DNA from: Alopecurus myosuroides
Taxonomy: Eukaryota > Streptophyta > Magnoliopsida > Poales > Poaceae
Length of the DNA: 64,000 nt
Direction: 5' to 3'
Assembly (NCBI GenBank): GCA_028641055.1
Contig: CM054057.1
Span: forward strand, 577,682,610 to 577,746,609
Shown here: in pieces, positions 1 to 13,417 of the stretch
Position numbering within the stretch: position 1 is the stretch's first letter
How the letters are laid out: each line of letters starts with the position of its first letter
Program-made: the position numbers and the translations under genes
Notes under the pieces: model-generated
Told to the model about the DNA's origin: nothing
Seen by the model: the letters and a program-made list of their open reading frames with translations, nothing else
Databases searched by the model: none

Positions 1-3000
1 TAAACCACCAATTTTTGCATCTCTGCCACGCGTGCACACTGGTCCCACCAGCCAGTGGCAGTGGAGGCCACGTAGGCCCACACCCACGCGCCACGCCAGC
101 ACAGCTGGGCACTGGCCCACTGCCAGTGACCCAGGGTGGCTCTGTGCGAGGTAGAAAATGTTTCTGCCTTTTTCTTTTTAATTTTAAGTCCAAAGTATTT
201 ACAGATTGGTCCCTGTATTCAAATTACAAATAACTTTGGAAATTCAAATCCAAATAATACAAATGAAATATGTATTCTGCACAAAATTAAATTCTCTACA
301 TGACTAAAGCATTTGTTTTCTGTTTTGAACATTTCAAATGTTTTCAAAATTCAAATTCAAACAAATCATTTCAAATTTGGTTAAATTCATAACTAATTCA
401 ATATTATTTCAAATGTCACATATAAAATATGTTTTCCATGCTAAATTGAACCACCTTTTCAAATATAAACTTTGTTTCATGTTTTGAATAATTAAAATTG
501 GTTAAATAATTTAAACCTTGTTTAAATCATTTTAAATTGCTAAATTCATAACTTGGTCAAATTAAATTATTTTTGAACTTATAAAATATGTTTTCAAACC
601 AGAAAAGCATAAACTTTTCAAATATGAATTTGGTTTAAAGTTTTGAACAAATAAAATTCAAATAAATTCATACTTGAATTAAATTCATTTAAATCTTGTT
701 TAAACTTGTTTAATTCATAAGTAATTTATTCTAACTCCTTTTCCAACAATTGAAACATGTATTCCACCTAAAATTTTGTGTTCTTTCTAAATATGAATTT
801 TGTTATTTATTTTGAACAATTAAAATTGGTGAAAACAACAAATGCTTGTGTAACTCCTTTAAGAAGCAAATTTTCACAACTAAATAAATAAAATTTCAAA
901 CTTGGTAAACACCTTTTCAATTTGAGTCTATTGTTGTTTTCCTTCTGTTTTCCTCATCCATGCATCATGCTAATCCACTTTTACATGTTGATTAGTTGTA
1001 GATCATTTAATCCAACCTTAAATTCATGGGCTTTCCATATGCAACCCAAATTGCATATGGGTCCATTCAATTATGTTACCATGTCAGCTAGCTTACCTTT
1101 GATGCATCAATTAAATTGTCATGCATCATCCCATGATTGTGCATTATGCCATGTTATTGATTGTTTGTCTCTCTGCGTTGTTTGTTTGCTTCTTCTCGAA
1201 TAGACGACGACGTTGAGACAGACGACGTTTACGACACTACTTCTGAGGAGTTAGCCCAGTACCAGGCTACTGAGTTTGCAGGCAAGTATTCACTCACATG
1301 AACCATTGTGTTCCTTTCCACATTGGATACCGATACTTTTCGTTGTCTATTCTGCTAGCCTTATGAATCGTTGCTTGTGTTCGATCCTATCACATGTTGT
1401 CCTTAACCCTGATATAGCCTCACCTCCACACCTATAACCCCGTTGCTTGTTGTCCGTGTCTTACTAGCATGCTTATTGTTGTTTTTGCTCGAGTCTGTTG
1501 TCCGTTACTTTCTGTTACCATATTACTTATGTTCTGGGGCTCGATGTTTAAAACAATCAACCTGTTAATGTTTGAGGTAATGCTAATTTGATGATAAGGC
1601 ACCGGCAGGAGGCCCGACGTGGTTTTGAGGCCTGCTAGTGTCGACCCTAATTAGGAAAAGGGTCTTGTCTACTGATCCATGATGAGCGCACTAACCGCAT
1701 GTGGGAAGCGTGTATGGGCGCCCCCCTCAATCTGATTCGATTCGCATCTCGTCCAAATCGCCACACTTAGTTCGGGCTTTCCATTTGATGCACTCATATG
1801 CAGGTACGAACCCGAGGCCAGGGTGGAACTTTTGTAGTCGGCATTTAGGGCGGCGTGGTCTTAGAGTGCTATGAGGGTCCCCCTTTTCTTCGTGGGGGCT
1901 CGATTAGCCGCGCACGCACAGCACTTGGTTCTTTGGGCTTGATGCGAAGAAGAGTTGAGTTGTGTTGAGTGCCTCGCTTGGTGGGTTTGATTCCCGTCTG
2001 GCGGGATATTCTTACGTGTACGGCCAAATTGGTGCACCCCTGCAGGGTTAAATCTTCTCGAGAAGCCGTGTTTTCCGCGGTTATGGTTGACTTGGTGAAA
2101 GTACTGGCTAACAAGTACTCAGAACAACTTGCACCTAACTAATGATAACGTGACTAGTAATAGGCTTATTGACACAATAACTTGAACCATCATTAATCCA
2201 ACTGTGTGAGTTATCCTCGGATTGCTTCTTTGGATAAGGGGCGAGATCCAGAATGGGTTTGTTTGAGGTTAGTTATAGTTGGTTACGATACGCTATCTCA
2301 TTCCCCTCTTTTAGCCGGAAGTTGTAGCATGTTTCTGTAGTTGGTTAGCGCAGCCTGCTGCCGCACTTTTGTATCACCTATTCTTCCGTTGAACCCAACG
2401 CATCTGTACTTGGTGTTGCCGGGTACACTATGGTATCTTGTGAGTCTTGCTTGCCAGTACGTTTATGTACTGACCCCTTTGGGGCTGTGGTTTCCGCAGA
2501 CTACGTTTCCGAGGATCCCCATGGTGGCTACTACGTGGAGTATGACGAGGCTGCTGACGAGTAGATAGCGGACCCGGGCAGGATCCGAGACATCGTGGAT
2601 GGGCTCCGTCTTTTCGTTTCCGGCCTCTTAGGCCTATTTGGATCTTGTCTGTACTCAGACACTTTGGATGCTTCTGTTGTGTTGTAATGATGAATTGTTG
2701 GGACATGTGTCCTCTGGATGATTGTATTTGCTATCTGTGCTCTAGTGAGAGCTATTTGCAACTTATCTCAATCTTTTGTGTCTTAGAGATATGTTGTGAT
2801 ATCAGTTGTTCTAATGCCGTTGACGTACCATGTGTGTATGTTATGAAGTACGTCAACGGAAGTGTCCTGATTTCTATGGGATGGTTTACGCAGACGATGG
2901 ATAGTAGAGAATGGTTGTCACACGTTTACGTGTTGGCCTGCTCATATTGAGATGCGGGTGCCGGTATGCCCCGTAAGCCATTTATCTACTTTTTAGCGGG

Positions 3001-3033
3001 CAGTGAGTATCCTCTAGAAGTCCGGGTGCGACA
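1..3033 (+). mobile_element. Gypsy-type LTR retrotransposon remnant (left end outside window)
   Basis: The first ~900 bases are very AT-rich with recurring short TTCAAAT/AAATTCA words, as in long non-coding LTRs of Triticeae Gypsy elements. Around 1201-1285 and 2498-2565 there are short acidic coding-like stretches followed by GT-type boundaries, but no gag or pol domain is visible. The right edge is placed at 3033 because the sequence there (GGGTGCGACA) looks like the CA end of an LTR of the TGTCRCACCC...GGGTGYGACA type. I see no second LTR, so family, orientation and completeness are inference. Short ORFs in this stretch do not look like genes. Confidence 0.4.
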
Positions 3034-3331
3034 CCGCGCCACCCCATGGTGTGGCCACCCTGTGCCCCCCCTCCGGGGCTCTTCGGGACTTCTTGGACCC
3101 ACCGGGATTTCTAAGACTTCCGGGCTTTGAATTTTCCAATTCCGAGAATATTCCGAGAACAACTTTTCTGAAACTAATAATAGCATAAAACATGGGACTG
3201 GCTCTGTGGCATCTTGTCAATAGGTTAGTCCGGAAAATCGATAAAAATGACATAAAGTGTATAGAAAACATGTGGGAAATAACATGAAAACATGGAACAT
3301 CAGAAATTAGGGATACGTTTATGACGTATCA
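3034..3331 (-). mobile_element. Truncated Gypsy LTR end (Sabrina/WHAM/Fatima-like)
   Basis: Read on the minus strand from 3331 it begins TGATACGTCATAAACGTATC, followed by a text resembling the start of several Triticeae Gypsy LTRs (a TGATACGTC palindrome, then a TTCCATG region and an ATTCTCGGAATT motif). Only about 300 bp remain, next to the preceding element on one side and CACTA gene sequence on the other. The similarity is from memory of these families and was not computed. Confidence 0.45.
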
Positions 3332-5055
3332 CTCACACGCGCCCTTGGGAATAAGGAACACTATGGACGGACATGAACCACACCAGGCTCTGTTCTGTGG
3401 AAACATAGGTATGCCGAAGAGAAGAAGAAATATTTGGATAGAAGCGATCGGAGGAGAAAGGATTTGCTGGCAGTTGAAGCACAGAGTCAGGCAGACCGGT
3501 GGCAGAACATTGAAGAAGAATTAAAGCGGGAGCGGGAGCAGGAACAAATTGACAGACCGACCCAACAGCAAAGTAATTCCCCGCATATGGTAGACGGTGC
3601 ATTTGATAGTACCGGCACCGCACCATCTAATCGGAAAAGTAGCGTTGCTTCCATGCAGATCCAGGGTGATGATGATGATGCACCGCCGATGATGCACCCG
3701 GTGGATGATATAACAGAGATGACACCTTGTGAGCTGCATGTGAAAATCGTCAACATAACCATTAAGGCAGCGGTCGACTATGTGAAACCAATGGGCCCTG
3801 AACCTACTCACCATGGTCGGCTGGTTCCACGGGGCTATGCTGTTGCCTGGGTGGATGAAGTTATGAACGGATTCGAGTGGGTGACGTTTGACTATCCTGA
3901 AGGTGAAGACGGGGAGGTGACTGAACTTGGAGACACCAAGAACTTGGCCATTGTATGGCTAAAGGAACACATCGTGCTTCCAAATTGGACGCCAAGTCCA
4001 TCCACTCGTCGGAGTAGCCATCCTTTTCCGCCGCCGCCTCAAGACCAGTCTCCAGCGCAACAGTCGTCTTCGTATTTTCCGCCTTCCTCGCCGTCTCCAG
4101 CGCGTGCGTCTACGCCGCCGCGGAAGCCGTCTCCGCCCACGACGTCTCAGGGGAGGAAAAAGTGGAGGAGAACCACCGCATCACCGAAGCTTCGACTGTC
4201 GCCCCTCCCAAAAGTACCAAATCAGAATCTACCCAAGTTACCTTACCACTATACTAACGAGCAAACAAAGGAGATCGCACAGGCCGAATACGTGACGTGG
4301 AAATCTAAGGAGAAGGCGTCGAAAGAGGCAGATTTTCCCAACACCGAAGAAGACAAAGCCCGAGCGTTGAAAATGGTGAAGACCCTTTATCAACCCGAGC
4401 CGAGGCTGTCATCGGACTATAACCGCTCTATTCAAAAGTCACTCTACGAAATAGTGCGGGCGAAGAAGAGTAGCAGCTCAAGCGGGAAGTGCGGGAAATC
4501 AGTTGACCATCTCGGACAACAGAAAAATCAATCCATCCCCCCTGCTCATAGCGTATTCGAATACCGAGGTGGGGTCGACTATAGGTCCGGACGGGCAAAT
4601 TGACCCGAAGTTTACTGTAATGTACAGACTAGCGGCCGACCTTAACAACCTTCTCCCCTTCTAAATTAGAGTACAAATACCGGCACGGGCATCCTCTAGT
4701 CACATCTGGGGAGGAAAATAATCTACCAAAAAAATGCGAAGAGTGCATAATTGGTACGTGGAAGCCTCGAAGGAATCTAATGACTGGATAGTGATGGGAG
4801 TTATAAACGAGCATCACGGGTATGGAGATAGGATTATTCTGGTTCAGTTTGAAAAATTATTTTAGCTATTCCAGCAGAAGGCCATCGACAAATCTATCCT
4901 CACAGCCTATTGTCTATAAGTATTTATTTCTGTAATTAAGTATCTAACTAACTCACCTAGTTCATTGCATTTACAATAACACTCTCTATATTATAATTGC
5001 AGAATGAAGATTCTTGAATGCAAAAGAGGACAAATCTATGACATTGGGTTCATTG

Positions 5056-6697
5056 TGAAGGGGAACGTAGCATAGAAAACAAAAATTTTCCTACGCGAGA
5101 GACGCCCGAAAGGCCAAGATCTAATCTAGGAGACGAAGTGCAACGGGCAACAAGAGGGTTAAGGAGAACACATACCCTCGAAGACTCAAAGTGGTACGAG
5201 ATCAAATCTCGTTGTTGGCGTAGTCGTACTCACACCGATCCCGATAGCGAGAAGATGGGCACCGCAATCCGGCGGTGCATCCGTGATTGGTCACACGTAC
5301 GGTTGATGACGACCTCCGTTCCCTCGTTCCAGCGGGGCGCGGAAGTAGAGGATCCCTCGGAACTCCAGCAGCACGACGACGTGGTGGTGAAGAATCCCAC
5401 GGTCAGGGCTTCGCCAAGCCGGAGACCATGAAATGGAGCAGCGGGTGGAGGGAAAGGGAAGTGGCCAAGTGTGTGGAGGAGGGAGAGCTCTCACCCTCCT
5501 TTTATAGGAGAGGGGGGAGGCAGCCCAAGGGGGGTGCGGCCAGCCCATGGGGGTGCCCCCACCTCTTCCCTCATCATGTGAGTGGAAGCTCCACTCACAC
5601 CCACTCATGCTCCCATAATTTCCCACTTGGAAAATCCAAAGGTTTTCTTTTAATAAATAAATAAAACCTTTTTATTTCTTTATTTCAGCATTTGTTAATT
5701 CTATTAACAAACTTTTGCATATAGCACCTCGAATCATTTGTTAATTCTATTAACAACCATTCGACGAAAAACCCCTTGAACTATTTCAATTTTCCCCGAA
5801 ACAATTTCGGTGCTGTCCAAAATATTCCTCGATATTCCGTATCCTCTCAAATGCGTCATCGAACCTTAAGTGTGTCACCCTACGGTTCGCGAATAAGATA
5901 GACATGATCGAGACTCCTCTCCGATCAATAATCAACAGCGGATCTGGAGATCCGTGATGACTCCTATATATTCAACGATGACTCTCGTGATCGTGTGAAC
6001 CAACAACGCCGTGAACTATTCCCTTTGTCTCGCGATATTTACTTGTCCGAGATTCGATCATTGGTATCAACCATACCTTGTTCAATCTCGTTACCGACAA
6101 GTACTCTTTTCTCGTTCCCGTGATATAACATCCTTGTGATCATATCACGTGCTTGCAAGCGGTTTCGATGTGATATCACCGAGAGGGCCCAGAGTATATC
6201 TCTCCGTCATTTGGATGGACAAATCCCACTCTTGATCCATGATCCTCAACTAATACTTTACGAATACTTAACGACACCTAGTCACCCTGTTACGGTGTGA
6301 CGTTTGATGCCATCAAAGCACTCTTCCGGTATCAGTGATTGACATGATCTCATGGTCTAAGGAATAAGTTACTTCGTATGTTTGATATAACAATGTAAAC
6401 TAAATGACTTGATCGCATTGCTATATTATCTTTGGTATGTTCATCACATCATTCTTCTAATGACATGACCCCGTTATTAATAACATCCAATGTTCATGAT
6501 CAGGAAACCTTGATCATCTATTAATCAACGAGCTAGTTAAAAGAGAGGCTTTACTAGGAACCATTGTTTGTTTATTAAGCACACATGTATCAACGTTTCC
6601 GGTTAATACAATTCTAGCATGAGAAATAAACATTCATCATAAACAAGGAATAAGATAATAACCATTTTATTATTGCCTCTCGGGCATATTCCCTTCA
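5056..6697 (-). repeat. 3' LTR of the Copia element
   Basis: 1,642 bp, paired with 11764-13417. Differences seen by eye: two substitutions (near 5131 and 5678) and five indels of 1-4 bp that together account exactly for the 12-bp length difference. The ORFs of 97-125 codons within it (5138-5664) recur in the other LTR and encode nothing recognisable. Confidence 0.95.
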
Positions 6698-6708
6698 GTC
6701 TCCCACTT
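6698..6708 (-). other. Polypurine tract of the Copia element
   Basis: On the minus strand AAGTGGGAGAC lies directly next to the TG start of the 3' LTR, the expected place for plus-strand priming. It confirms the minus-strand orientation. Confidence 0.8.
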
Positions 6709-6910
6709 GCACTAGAGTCAATAATCTAGTCTGTAAGCACTTTAACACATATGGCGTACCAGTGTTATTACCATGCTTCGCATGCGGTAAACATCATCAA
6801 AAAGATCTGAACTGTTCATGTCCTATTGTATTTGCATGTTCTTTGCGTCTACACGCATCACTCATTCTCTAATGAGATGGCTTTGTATATATATAGTCAA
6901 TTCGTGAAAA

Positions 6911-7093
6911 CTTAATTCCTCAGCTTAAACTGATGTCACTAACATTGTGAAAATGTAGCTTCATAGTGTTAGCATTCTTGGAAACTCACCAAGTTCCGGT
7001 GATACCTTAATTCCTCAGCTTAAACTGATGTTACTAACATTGTGAAAATGTAGCTTCATAGTTTCAGCATTCTTGGAAATTCACCAAGTTCAA
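6911..7093 (-). repeat. Two-copy tandem repeat, ~95-bp unit
   Basis: The segment starting CTTAATTCCTCAGCTTAAAC at 6911 recurs at 7006 with few changes, inside the non-coding interior of the Copia element. It is probably a slippage or unequal-exchange product. Confidence 0.85.
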
Positions 7094-10000
7094 TAAAGAA
7101 CTCCTTGACACAAAATACGCTTATAATTAGTTGTCAACACAACGATATACTTTAGCCTTTGTTGTAGTATCTGTCACAATATTTTAATTTTGAAACTCTT
7201 TCAAATCCAGCATGGAACTTTCTTCCATCCTATTGTGCTACCCTTCATCACATATTTTAATTGAGATAAAATTACTTGAATAAATGACAAGACTATTAGT
7301 GTAACATATTACAACTATTATTTTGTCATTTATATAGGAAAACATATCCTTAGCATTTCTAAAATGACACAAGGATCTCTCCCACTGTTGTCTAATCATC
7401 ATATGAATTATCCTACTATAACATTTTATAGCATAGGACTCATCTGGTTGTGTACATAGCATGGAAACATGACTTAGAAATCTCAACTTCAATGATGCTC
7501 ATCATGTGTCAAAACACATGAATCTTTCTCAATTTTTCCATGTGACAAGAACTCCTTCTTATCAATTTTATATTGACTTACTTCAATATTTCATCTATGT
7601 AATTTGGCTTCAATCATATCAGGCACTTCAATCCATCTTTTATAGATATCGATGCCCAATATCTTCTAAGCCTTTCATCAATATGAAATCTTAACCGTGT
7701 TAATTTAAAATACATATTTTCCAATCAACCATATGTCATCTACATAAAGTATTGGAAATATGTCATAACGCTCCCACTTAATTTCTTGTAACTCTACAAG
7801 CATCTTTATCATTCATGATGGAATCAAACTCTTTTGATAACTTCATTAAGGTAAAGATTTCAACTTCGTTATGCTCACTTCAACCATTGAAGTGCGCATG
7901 CCTTTCTAGCAACCTTTTGAATTTTACAAAACTCTCAGACTGTGTCAAGTACACATCCTTGAACAAACTTCCTCGAGAGGAGAATTGGTTTTGTTATTCA
8001 ACATCCATATCATAATATGTAACTTTGCTAGAACTATCTGCAAAGACTAAGCATCACTACGGAAGATCAAAATCTTGTAGTAGTGAACTCTTTGAACTTC
8101 GTCGAAAACAACTTTTCGATAAGTATCCATGTCTTTGTCGCTATATAGACCCTTTTGCTATCGTTAGGCATCATTCCTATTGAAAGGACTACCAAGTCAC
8201 ATACTTGATATTCATACAAGGATACTATGGCGGATATAATGACTCATAGTCAATTTTACGAAGTCAGTGCCCATCATTTGCTTCCTTTATAAGGTCCAGG
8301 TCCTTTGTTGTCAAAACAACACTTTATACTTAAACCACAAGTTGTTCAAAGTACAAAGTTTTTGGACTTTTCTGGTACAGTTCGCAAACTCATTTGAAGT
8401 ATCTACAACATTTGTAGTGTCTTCTACTTAGTCAAAATAGTAAACCCCGGAACAACTTCCAGTGCTGCGCTACTCTTGACATGATAACGGAGATTCTGTA
8501 ATCTTGTTGAGTTTGTACCGTGCTCCCACTCACTTGTTTCGCAAGAACTACTTTCTCGAGAAATCAACCCTTTCTGACAAACAACATTTGTCTTTTGGTT
8601 CGGTGATAGGATAAATACCCAATGTTTTATTTGGGATAACCTTATAAACATATATTTATCCTATTTTGGTTGTAAACATTTTACACATGCTATGCATACC
8701 AAAACTTAAGAAAATGACAATTCAGGTCATTACCCAAACCATATCTTATATGTTGTCAATTTCAACGGATCATGATGGTGCTCTTTTCAGTGTAAAAGCG
8801 GTTGTCCTTAATGTATAAACTACAAACATATAATGGCAATTTTATTAATCTTACCATGTCAAACAGGGTTTGATTTTGTCTTTTGAATACTCCAATCTAA
8901 TGTGGGGTATTCGAGAAGTATAAGTTGTAGAACAATTTTGCAACTTCTCAGATGTTTTGCTAAACTTGTAACTCAAACTTTATCCTTTATGATCCAATCA
9001 TAAATACTTGATTATCTTGTTACATTGATTTTAACTTCATATTAACAACCTTTTGAACCAATTCAAAATGCCAAACTCTGTTCCCTTTAAATAGATATAC
9101 TCACATATCTACTTAAATCATCGACAGAATTTTATGAAGGAATAATTAATCCACCATACATGACTACACATAATGGACTATATACATCAATATGTATAAT
9201 CTCCACTAAATTAGTCGTCCATTCTACTTTGGCCTAAGAACGGAATTTAGTCATCTTTTGGAAGAGGTCTCACAAGCGTCAATAAAATGACTCCGGAAGT
9301 CCATCAATATGGAGTTCCTTCATGTTTTCCTTTCCGATATGAACTAAAATGGTGGTGTCACAATTTAAGTGAAACTCTTCAACGTCTTGCAACGTTTAGC
9401 ATTTAGTCTTATAGATGTTTACTTTACCAACATGATTTATATTAACATATCCATCAATTATGGAATATGATCATAGTTTGAACAATCTCATTTGTTCTCA
9501 CAAAAGACTAGAACAAAATAACAAATTATTAAGTTCTTTAAATAAATCTTGGCTGGTTGGTTCGATACGACAATGAACACAATAACACTTTATTTATGTT
9601 CTTGTCATAATCGATTCCACATCTATTACTAGTTCCTTTTAGGCCCTTGTATTTCTTTCATTGTGTTGCTTTGTATGACAACTCATACCAACCAATGTGG
9701 TATCAAAATACCAAAAATACTTTGTTAACTAGTAATACATCTATAACTTGTATATCAAGTATATACTCCTGAGCTGGACTTTTCCAGTTATCTTCTTTTC
9801 TGCCATATATCTATTTGTAATTCTATTTTCAATATTCCCTTTCCTTTATAGAAGAATCATTCAACATCAAACAATGCTAGTCTTACTAGCTCATTTTCTT
9901 TGGCGTGTTAGTCATATACTATCACCCATTGAGTCATACTTTGAGTTTGATTGTTCTACTAATATCACCATATTAATAGAATTCTTCTAGATTTCACTCT

Positions 10001-10161
10001 TAGCAATCTCCAAGTAAGGTAAACGACTTTACACATACTTTTAATCCATCCCATCATAACAATTTTATGATTAAGTTACTATAGCTCGAAGGAAGGGATT
10101 TAGAGGATAATTTTTAGCGCCCAACTTCTTGGAATATTCAAACGCCTAGCGTCTTCAATCA
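7094..10161 (-). other. AT-rich degenerate interior of the Copia element
   Basis: This is where gag-pol would lie. The stretch is AT-rich and poor in CpG, with stops in all frames. The longest ORFs (7238-7492 minus, 9748-9990 plus) show no Copia motif such as the RT YVDD or integrase D,D,E blocks. The CpG-rich LTRs on either side look quite different in composition. Confidence 0.7.
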
Positions 10162-10250
10162 TTGCATATATTCAGATAATATAAGCAAACATTGTCACGG
10201 TAAATTTGCATATATTCAGATAATATAAGCAAACATTGTCACGCTAAATT
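10162..10250 (-). repeat. Two-copy tandem repeat, 44-bp unit
   Basis: TTGCATATATTCAGATAATA at 10162 is repeated from 10206 with one visible mismatch, within the Copia interior. Confidence 0.85.
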
Positions 10251-10689
10251 ATACTCGGTCATGTTGCAACAAATAAGTTTCTAGATATCAATATATCTTT
10301 TCACTTGATTGTTTCTGAAAACAATTCTTTTCAGTTCCAAAATCACTTTGATCAACAAAACATTCTTTTGAAGATAAAGTAATACGAATGCAACCATGAC
10401 TCTGGATTCTAAGTAGGAATTATTTGCTCTCTAGATCAATCAATCATTAACCATATGGAGCTAGGTAGGAAATACCAAAAATCTACAATAGGACTCAATT
10501 TTAAATTTCATTAATACGGTACCAATCTTAAATGGTTTTTACCAGATCATAACAGTTATATCTCAATTAACAATCTAAGTGTAAGGTAATTATAGATGCC
10601 AATGAATACTACAATTTGTGCAAATTCAGTTTGATTGGTTGTTCATGATAAATAAGTTCAAGTTAATTCAAAAATTAAACCATGAACTC

Positions 10690-11300
10690 CCACTCAAAAA
10701 CAACATCCCTCTTAGTCGTCTTTAGTGATTACACGAACCAAATTCACTACACCAAAACCGATCATCACGTGAGATGATGTAGCTTCAAAGGCGAACATCG
10801 ACATGTTCATCATATCAGCCATATGACTCATGCTTTACCTTTCGGTTACGTGTTCCGAGGCCATGTCTGTACATGCTAGGCTCGCCAAGTAGAACCGTAG
10901 TATTGCGTGTGTTTCAAGGCCATGTCTGTACATGCTAGGCTTGAAAACACCCGTTGTATGCGAACGTTGAGTCTGTCACACCCGATCATCACGTGGTGTC
11001 TCGAAACGACGAACTTTCTTAACGGTGCATACTTAAGGAAGAACACATTATTATCTTGATATTAAGTGAGAGGGATCATCTTATAATGCTACCGTCGTTA
11101 TCTAAGCAACACAAGATGCATAAAAGGATTAACATCACATACATCACATGTAAGGATAACGTGATATGATATGGTCCTCCTTGCACTTGATCTCCATCAT
11201 GTGCATTATGGTATGATCTCAATCATTCCACCGGTGTGGTACCAAGTACCATGGCACCCCAATCTTGATTGTCCATCAATAAGAAGATAATCATATGGAT
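10690..11300 (-). other. Copia 5' leader region with BARE1-like conserved blocks
   Basis: On the minus strand the blocks TTTCGAGACACCACGTGATG (near 10990-11010), a ...CTAGCATGTACAGACATGGC block (present twice, near 10860 and 10918) and CATCTCACGTGATGATCGG (near 10760) match my recollection of the untranslated leader of BARE1/Angela elements. A ~40-bp duplication around the CATGTCTGTACATGCTAGGC block is visible. Retention of the leader, where packaging and dimerisation signals are expected, fits a non-autonomous element mobilised in trans. Confidence 0.65.
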
Positions 11301-11749
11301 ACCTTACGGTATATCAATAATTTACAAAATAGATCATCTCATAATCAAATTTGTAATATTGACCATATCACATCACATGCCCAGCAAAAACTAGTTAGAC
11401 GCTTCTAATTTATTTTTGCATTTTACATGGCTTAGGGCTTTCGAGGATAGAACCGTTCATACCTACGAACATCAACCACAACGTTGATAAACACATTTTT
11501 AACAACCCTTCATAGATTAGATCTTAACTATAGTAGGAGAAACAGACACCCGCAAGCCACTTATGCAATACAAGTTGCATGTCAGTTGTGGAACAAGTCT
11601 CATGTACGTGGACATGTAAGGTTAGTCCGGGCCGCTTCATCCCACTATGCCACTAAGATCATAAAATAATCAAGGAGGTAATAACATGATCATCAACGCC
11701 CACATACACCTATGTGTTCTACCCGTACAAAACATCTACGCATAGATCC

Positions 11750-11762
11750 GGCTCTGATACCA
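11750..11762 (-). other. Primer binding site (tRNA-Met initiator type)
   Basis: Minus-strand TGGTATCAGAGCC lies one base inside the 5' LTR. This is the standard PBS of plant Copia elements and fixes the direction of the element. Confidence 0.92.
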
Positions 11763-11763
11763 C

Positions 11764-13417
11764 TGAAGGGGAACGTAGCATAGAAAACAAAAATTTTCCT
11801 ACGCGAGAGACGCCCGAAAGGCCAAGATCTAATCTAGGAGACGAAGTGCAAAGGGCAACAAGAGGGTTAAGGAGAACACATACCCTCGAAGACTCAAAGT
11901 GGTACGAGATCAAATCTCGTTGTTGGCGTAGTCGTACTCACACCGATCCCGATAGCGAGAAGATGGGCACCGCAATCCGGCGGTGCATCCGTGATTGGTC
12001 ACACGTACGGTTGATGACGACCTCCGTTCCCTCGTTCCAGCGGGGCGCGGAAGTAGAGGATCCCTCGGAACTCCAGCAGCACGACGACGTGGTGGTGGTG
12101 AAGAATCCCACGGTCAGGGCTTCGCCAAGCCGGAGACCATGAAATGGAGCAGCGGGTGGAGGGAAAGGGAAGTGGCCAAGTGTGTGGAGGAGGGAGAGCT
12201 CTCACCCTCCTTTTATAGGAGAGGGGGGAGGCAGCCCAAGGGGGGTGCGGCCAGCCCATGGGGGTGCCCCCACCTCTTCCCTCATCATGTGAGTGGAAGC
12301 TCCACTCACACCCACTCATGCTCCCATAATTTCCCACTTGGAAAATCCAAAGGTTTTCTTTTAATAAATAAATAAAACCTTTTTATTTATTTATTTCAGC
12401 ATTTGTTAATTCTATTAACAAACTTTTGCATATAGCACCTCGAATCATTTGTTAATTCTATTAACAACCATTCGACGAAAAACCCCTTGAACTATTTCAA
12501 TTTTCCCCGAAACAATTTCGGTGCTGTCCAAAATATTCCTCGATATTCCGTATCCTCTCAAATGCGTCATCGAACCTTAAGTGTGTCACCCTACGGTTCG
12601 CGAATAAGATAGACATGATCGAGACTCCTCTCCGATCAATAATCAACAGCGGGATCTGGAGATCCGTGATGACTCCTATATATTCAACGATGACTCTCGT
12701 GATCGTGTGAACCAACAACGCCGTGAACTATTCCCTTTGTCTCGCGATATTTTACTTGTCCGAGATTCGATCATTGGTATCAACCATACCTTGTTCAATC
12801 TCGTTACCGACAAGTACTCTTTTCTCGTTCCCGTGATATAACATCCTTGTGATCATATCACGTGCTTGCAAGCGGTTTCGATGTGATATCACCGAGAGGG
12901 CCCAGAGTATATCTCTCCGTCATTTGGATGGACAAATCCCACTCTTGATCCATGATCCTCAACTAATACTTTACGAATACTTAACGACACCTTTATAGTC
13001 ACCCTGTTACGGTGTGACGTTTGATGCCATCAAAGCACTCTTCCGGTATCAGTGATTGACATGATCTCATGGTCTAAGGAATAAGTTACTTCGTATGTTT
13101 GATATAACAATGTAAACTAAATGACTTGATCGCATTGCTATATTATCTTTGGGTATATGTTCATCACATCATTCTTCTAATGACATGACCCCGTTATTAA
13201 TAACATCCAATGTTCATGATCAGGAAACCTTGATCATCTATTAATCAACGAGCTAGTTAAAAGAGAGGCTTTACTAGGAACCATTGTTTGTTTATTAAGC
13301 ACACATGTATCAACGTTTCCGGTTAATACAATTCTAGCATGAGAAATAAACATTCATCATAAACAAGGAATAAGATAATAACCATTTTATTATTGCCTCT
13401 CGGGCATATTCCCTTCA
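11764..13417 (-). repeat. 5' LTR of the Copia element
   Basis: 1,654 bp, near-identical to 5056-6697. It is bounded by the PBS on the internal side and by the CATTG duplication on the external side. Confidence 0.95.

Larger units (their letters stand above)
5056..13417 (-). mobile_element. Copia LTR retrotransposon, BARE1/Angela lineage, non-autonomous
   Basis: Complete 8,362-bp element: two LTRs of 1,642 and 1,654 bp beginning TGAAGGGGAACG and ending TATTCCCTTCA (plus-strand reading), flanked by a perfect 5-bp duplication CATTG (5051-5055 and 13418-13422). The tRNA-Met-type primer site lies beside the right LTR and the purine tract beside the left LTR, so the element reads on the minus strand. 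The 5.07-kb interior has no ORF over 85 residues and no recognisable gag, protease, integrase, RT or RNase H. By eye the LTRs differ by only two substitutions plus five short indels, indicating very recent insertion despite the lack of coding capacity. Family assignment rests on the LTR ends and leader resembling BARE1/Angela/WIS elements. Confidence 0.93.

Noticed and set aside
5138..5664. ORFs of 97-125 codons in the left Copia LTR (and equivalents at 11714-12375)
   Set aside because: They lie in both LTRs, overlap on both strands and show no protein motif; LTR shadows.
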